From Calidifontibacter indicus (GTDB lineage Bacteria > Actinomycetota > Actinomycetes > Actinomycetales > Dermatophilaceae), in NCBI RefSeq assembly GCF_003386865.1, contig NZ_QTUA01000001.1, positions 3,162,001 to 3,226,000 of the forward strand: 64,000 bases of DNA. The letters run 5' to 3'. The stretch's first letter is position 1. Each line of letters opens with the position of its first letter. The position numbers were made by a program, and so were the translations under genes. Below the pieces are notes generated by a model that did no database searches, had not been told where the DNA came from, and saw only the letters and a list, made by a program, of their open reading frames with translations. Shown here piece by piece: positions 61,942-64,000 of the stretch.

Positions 61942-63627
61942 TCAGAAGAGACCTACGATTCGGCCGTCTCCGTCGACCGAGATTCGTTCTGCGCCAGGCC
62001 TCTTGGGCAGACCGGGCATGGTGAGGATGTTGCCGCAGATGACGACGACGAAGCCGGCCCCGGCCGCCAGGCGCACTTCACGCACCTCGACCGTGTGACT
62101 CTCGGGCGCACCGCGCAGCGACGGGTCGGTCGAGAACGACATCTGGGTCTTGGCGAGGCAGACCGGCAGGTGTCCGTAACCCTCGTCCTCCAGCGCCGCC
62201 AACTGCTTGCGGACGGCGGACGGGATCTCGACCCGACCGGCGCGGTAGACGCGCGTGGCGACCGCGTTCACCTTCTCCTCCAGCGATGCGTCGTCGGCGT
62301 AGGCGAACCGCAGCTGCGGGGTGGGCCGATCGTGAACGGCGTCGCGCACCGCGCGCGCCAGGTCGACGGCGCCCTTGCCGCCGTCCGCGAAGTGGGTGGC
62401 GAGCTCGACGGTGATGCCGCGCTCGGCCAGGCGGCTGCGCAGCAACTCGATCTCGGCGTCGGTGTCGGGACGGGAAGCGGTTGATGCCGACGACGACCCG
62501 CTGCCCGAAGACGTCCTGCAGGTTGTCGAGGTGGCGGTAGAGGTTGACCAGCCCGTCGTCGAGCGCGCCGAGGTTCTCGTGCTCGAGGTCGGCGGTGGCC
62601 ACCCCGCCGTGGTACTTCATCGACCGGATCGTCGCGACCAACACGACGACGTCGGGTCGAAGACCGGTCATCCGGCACTTCAGGTCGAGGAACTTCTCGG
62701 CGCCCAGGTCGGCCCCGAAGCCCGCCTCGGTCACTACCCAATCGGCGTGCGCGAGAGCCGCATTCGTCGCCATCACCGAGTTGCACCCGTGGGCGATGTT
62801 GGCGAAGGGTCCGCCGTGCACGAACGCTCCACTGCCCTCCAGGGTCTGCACCAGGTTGGGTGCGAGCGCGTCGCGCAGCAGCGCGGTCATCGCGCCGTCG
62901 GCCTTGAGGTCTGCCGCGGTGACGGCACGGCCGTCCCGGGTGCGGGCGACGACGATCCGGGCCAGGCGCGCGCGGAGGTCTTCGAGCGAGTTGGCGAGGC
63001 AGAAGATCGCCATCAGTTCCGAGGCCACGACGATGTCGAACCCCGACTCGCGCGGCACGCCGTTCGAGGGTCCACCGAGCCCGATCACGATGTCGCGCAG
63101 CGCTCGGTCGTTGACGTCGAGCACCCGCTTCAGGGTGACCCGCCGCGGGTCGATGTCGAGCGAATTGCCTTGGTGCAGATGGTTGTCGAGCATCGCGGCG
63201 AGCAGGTTGTGCGCCGCGGCGATGGCGGCGAAGTCGCCGGTGAAGTGCAGGTTGATGTCGGCCATATCGGGTTGAGCTGGGCATAACCGCCGCCGGCCGC
63301 GCCACCCTTCATCCCGAAGACGGGGCCGAGGGAGGGTTCGCGCAGACACACCATCGCGCGTTCGCCGAGGTGGTTGAGCGCATCGGTCAGGCCGACGCTG
63401 GTGGTGGTCTTGCCCTCCCCCGCCGGCGTCGGGCTCGTCGCGGTGACGAGCACCAGCTTCGAGCCCTCCACACGGGGTGACTCCAGGACGTGACGCAGGT
63501 CGACCTTCGCCTTGTGCGGGCCGTAACGGTAGAGATGCTCGACCGGGATACCGGCCGCCTGCGCGATCTGCTCGATCGGCCGCATCGGGGTGGCGGCGGC
63601 GATCTCGACATCACTGGGTTGCGTCAT
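61942..63627 (-). pseudogene. fhs: Formate-tetrahydrofolate ligase gene with two frameshifts
   Basis: The gene encodes formate-THF ligase in three pieces. The 5' part starts at the ATG at 63627 (ATP loop [17 protein letters not shown]) and runs to AQLNP at about 63268. The middle part ([17 protein letters not shown] to [10 protein letters not shown], about 63262-62470) is in another frame. The 3' part ([18 protein letters not shown] onward) returns to the first frame. Both breaks fall at short repeats: ATAT at 63264-63267 (two extra bases) and a GGG/CCC run at 62468-62470 (one extra base). Removing three bases restores about 560 aa, the normal length, with conserved residues intact. It is either recently inactivated or a sequencing or assembly error. 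Confidence 0.88.
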
Positions 63628-63692
63628 GAACACCACTGTGCCGCACTGCGGACCCGCCGAGAACGGGTCCCCGCGTCCACGACATGATCGAA

Positions 63693-63708
63693 GTGAGCGT
63701 TCGCTCAC
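63693..63708. promoter_or_regulatory. TetR-type operator GTGAGCG-TT-CGCTCAC
   Basis: A perfect 7+2+7 inverted repeat lies 65 nt before the acyl-CoA dehydrogenase start, in the divergent gap with fhs. It shares the GAGCG-N2-CGCTC core with the site at 19323-19338. Confidence 0.65.
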
Positions 63709-63773
63709 CACTGTTCGCCCCGTGCGTCTAGCGTGGGGGCGAAAGCCGTGTTGCCGCCCACGCAGGAGGACCC

Positions 63774-64000
63774 ATGCAACGCCAGTTGTCCGACGAGGAC
63801 CGCGCTTTCCAGCAGGAAATGCGCACCTTCTTCACCACCGTCGCGCCCCAGGACATCCGGGACGCCAATGCGGCAGGAGGTGAACCCGACCCCGACGTCA
63901 TCCGTCGCGCCCAGCGCCTGCTGAACGAACACGGGCTCGCCGTGCCGCACTGGCCGGTCGAGTACGGCGGCAAGCAGTGGACCGAACTCCAGCACCACAT
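63774..64000 (+). CDS. Acyl-CoA dehydrogenase, N-terminal part (runs off window)
   Basis: The first 75 codons are visible ([20 protein letters not shown] at the start, [20 protein letters not shown] near the end). This matches the N-terminal helical domain of acyl-CoA dehydrogenases, and the segment WPVEYGG is highly typical. FAD and substrate domains lie beyond the edge. GGAGGA precedes the ATG by 3 nt. A TetR-type operator upstream suggests induction by a fatty- or aryl-acyl-CoA. Confidence 0.85.
   Translation, partial: MQRQLSDEDRAFQQEMRTFFTTVAPQDIRDANAAGGEPDPDVIRRAQRLLNEHGLAVPHWPVEYGGKQWTELQHH

Overview
The window is 64 kb of a gene-dense, high-GC (about 70 percent G+C by eye) actinobacterial chromosome. 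There are no rRNA or tRNA genes, CRISPR arrays, insertion sequences or prophage that I can see. Gene content and order (AdnAB, MoeB-rhodanese, TetR, DUF3107, ferritin-like protein and DEAD helicase; sigE-rseA-htrA with tatB, mrp and an MgtE-like protein; dapD/dapE, LOG, DivIVA-domain protein, dapC-fdxA) match two blocks I recall from Mycobacterium tuberculosis, about Rv3201c-Rv3211 and Rv1177-Rv1232c. The lack of mycolate-type genes and the overall style suggest Micrococcales (Dermacoccaceae or Intrasporangiaceae-like). The genus cannot be fixed from the sequence alone.

Layout. 1-7.3 kb: minus-strand AdnB (cut by the window edge), AdnA and MoeB-rhodanese. 7.4-12.6 kb: a TetR regulator, DUF3107, a YeaQ-type membrane protein, a ferritin-like protein, a DEAD-box helicase and an overlapping GAF-LuxR regulator. 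12.8-16.6 kb: PHP phosphoesterase, small membrane protein, lipoprotein and Xaa-Pro aminopeptidase. 16.7-22 kb: a 37-aa micro-gene under a palindromic operator, then a divergent catabolic-looking locus (hydroxyacid-oxoacid transhydrogenase and an XRE-TetR fusion regulator versus a cyclase-family hydrolase and an acyl-CoA ligase). 22-30 kb: envelope stress and housekeeping block (MgtE-like/CBS, DUF1003, Mrp, TatB, HtrA, RseA, SigE, O-methyltransferase, DUF3117). 30.2-33.7 kb: PaaX regulator, enoyl-CoA hydratase, NfeD and SPFH protein. 33.8-42.4 kb: PIG-V-type mannosyltransferase, DivIVA-domain protein, LOG, lysine biosynthesis (dapE, dapD, dapC), a lytic-transglycosylase-like protein, citrate synthase and ferredoxin. 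42.4-52 kb: GNAT, an LLM flavoprotein flanked by two copies of a 70-nt palindromic repeat, a large FAD/Fe-S dehydrogenase, a VanW protein, a flavin reductase and TypA. 52-58 kb: a complete Dpp/Opp peptide ABC transporter. 58-64 kb: lactate dehydrogenase, Nudix, MFS exporter, VIT-family protein, a formate-THF ligase gene broken by two frameshifts, and the start of an acyl-CoA dehydrogenase gene.

The clearest global feature is regulatory. At least fourteen genes or operons begin 6-8 nt after a TANNNT box with no Shine-Dalgarno sequence, which is the signature of leaderless transcription. Downstream operon genes instead use 4-nt ATGA/GTGA overlaps, and a minority of lead genes have strong GGAGG-type ribosome sites. 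Other candidate control elements are two CRP/GlxR-like palindromes, two related TetR-type operators (19.3 kb and 63.7 kb), a 16-bp palindrome inside a promoter spacer, and ECF-type promoters upstream of sigE.
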